DNA from: Paenibacillus alvei
GTDB taxonomy: Bacteria > Bacillota > Bacilli > Paenibacillales > NBRC-103111
Direction of reading: 5' to 3'
Length of the DNA stretch: 32,002 nt
NCBI GenBank assembly: GCA_945881905.1
Contig: CAMCVV010000026.1
Span: forward strand, 1-32,002
Positions 31,290 through 32,002 of the stretch are shown here, one piece after another. Position numbers and translations under genes: made by a program. The notes below the pieces were generated by a model. That model did no database searches. It was given only the letters and a program-made list of their open reading frames with translations, and was not told the DNA's origin. Position 1 is the stretch's first letter. Each line of letters begins with the position of its first letter.

Positions 31290-31541
31290 TCAATTATCTT
31301 CAATTATCACTTTTTGAATGCGTTCACTGTATGAGCTTTTTTTTCCTTGGGAATAAGTTGCAATCATAATTTCATGCGCATAAGATTTATCATTCACATG
31401 AACATGGATATTTTCTTCTCCAGCTTCCATTGCTTCAATAATTCCCCCCAAATAAGCATACAATTCCTTTGCATCAGATAATTCTAATAACAAACTGACT
31501 TCACTCATTGTAATATCGAGTTTATGGGCAAATATCCTCAT
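31290..31541 (-). CDS. Probable immunity protein for the adjacent toxin
   Basis: This small protein of 83 residues has a helix-rich first half (MSEVSLLLELSDAKELYAYL, then GGIIEAMEAGEEN) and strands with HVHVNDKSYAHEIMIATYS. It is acidic overall, as immunity proteins often are. ATG 31541 follows GAAAGGAA; the in-frame TTG 31544 is less likely. It starts 14 bases after the toxin stop on the same strand, the usual toxin-immunity order. I do not firmly recognise the Imm family. Confidence 0.6.
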   Translation of the reverse strand: MRIFAHKLDITMSEVSLLLELSDAKELYAYLGGIIEAMEAGEENIHVHVNDKSYAHEIMIATYSQGKKSSYSERIQKVIIEDN

Positions 31542-31555
31542 CAAAAAATTCCTTT

Positions 31556-32002
31556 CTATTTCGGTTCAACGTCTTTAGGATATATGCGAATCGTATCCCA
31601 TTTCCCATTATTTTTTTTCCATTCAATATGTGTATGAGGATTTTCATGTGGGCTAGGGTTGTTGATGTCAAATCTAACTCTTTTCATTTCATCTTTAGAC
31701 AATAATACGTGATCTCCGCTTTTATTTATTTTCAGTTTTGCATCTTCTCCAACATATTCTTTGATTTTTCCGAGAACATCTTGTACTTTGTCATTTTTAA
31801 TGGCTACTTTAGCTACATAAGACCCAGGAACAAAAGGAACTACTGTGGCTGCAGCATCCCATGCCATGAATAAACCATTGGTTAATGTGGGTTTCTTGTT
31901 GTACTCATATATACTATGTCCTAAGCTAGCAGCGTCAGCAACTGTTTCTATCGCTCGTTTGCTTCGCTTTGATGGGTTCTGTTCATCAGATGGTGTTGCA
32001 TC
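31556..32002 (-). CDS. Polymorphic toxin, C-terminal region (N-terminus outside window)
   Basis: The frame is open through the right edge, so only the last 148 residues are seen. The pre-toxin part (ADAASLGHSIYEYNKKPTLT, then NGLFMAWDAAATVVPFVPGSYV) is the stretch often found before variable toxin tips in Bacillota secreted or Rhs-like proteins. The tip reads KIKEYVGEDAKLKINKSGDH, then VRFDINNPSPHENPHTHIEW and DTIRIYPKDVEPK. The conserved-looking R-RFD, PH-NPH-HIE and IYPKDV marks recall a small toxin domain family (possibly the 'bacterial toxin 24' type, low certainty). The two His clusters may be catalytic. The gene is followed immediately by the probable immunity gene. Confidence 0.7.
   Translation of the reverse strand, partial: DATPSDEQNPSKRSKRAIETVADAASLGHSIYEYNKKPTLTNGLFMAWDAAATVVPFVPGSYVAKVAIKNDKVQDVLGKIKEYVGEDAKLKINKSGDHVLLSKDEMKRVRFDINNPSPHENPHTHIEWKKNNGKWDTIRIYPKDVEPK

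Noticed and set aside
31041-31334. A 97-codon plus-strand frame across the immunity genes
   Set aside because: It overlaps three minus-strand features with better ribosome sites and family matches, and has no ribosome site of its own.
1-32002. CRISPR array, tRNA, rRNA, prophage or insertion sequence
   Set aside because: I found no regularly spaced repeats, no tRNA-like cloverleaf and no transposase, integrase or phage gene in either strand.

Overview
The window looks like chromosome of a spore-forming, low-GC Gram-positive bacterium, most likely a Paenibacillus or close relative. The grounds are a KapB-type sporulation phosphorelay protein, two Bacillus-type ABC-F proteins (YfmM-like and YkpA-like), strong AGGAGG-type ribosome binding sites, frequent TTG starts, and LplB/YtcP-type sugar importers with no ATPase of their own. 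I see no tRNA, rRNA, CRISPR array or insertion sequence. The genus is an inference.

Layout. (1) 1-870: the end of a repeat-rich beta-propeller (DUF5050-type) protein that enters from the left edge. (2) 1013-3474: a tight three-gene unit encoding an Lgt-like membrane protein, a radical SAM enzyme of the MJ0619/Tes (tetraether lipid synthase) type and a small membrane protein. This is the most intriguing unit and suggests lipid-tail or lipoprotein-anchor chemistry. (3) 3703-10226: housekeeping genes, namely ABC-F yfmM-like, a Dabb protein, ABC-F ykpA-like, a small basic protein, a thioredoxin-like protein, KapB, a TRIC/UPF0126 membrane protein and three unknown small genes. (4) 10529-16083: an alpha/beta hydrolase, a dead GH32 sucrase/levanase gene (two in-frame stops, a frameshift and loss of the acid/base Glu), a TetR-DUF2269-7TM operon, and a collapsed serine-hydrolase gene at its end. 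(5) 16223-17200: an aldo/keto reductase on the minus strand.

(6) 17604-30511: a carbohydrate locus. It encodes a LacI regulator, an AraC regulator, a PhyH-type Fe(II)/2-oxoglutarate oxygenase, two sugar-type permeases, a lipoprotein solute-binding protein, a right-handed beta-helix protein, a second PhyH oxygenase, a GH116-type beta-glycosidase and a CobW-like GTPase. A shared dyad, GTTCAC(G/A)TGAAC, lies just upstream of the LacI promoter and over the probable start site of the next transcript, with a weaker copy before the transporter. CcpA cre-like sites lie before the transporter, before the GTPase and before the dead GH32 gene. My inference is that the importer brings in a modified glycoside, which cytoplasmic oxygenases, the beta-helix protein and GH116 then process. 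The substrate is unknown.

(7) 30606-32002, minus strand: the end of a polymorphic-toxin locus. It holds a toxin C-terminal region entering from the right edge, a probable immunity protein, a 32-residue orphan toxin tail, and a mosaic Imm53-like protein with three copies of its N-terminal motif.
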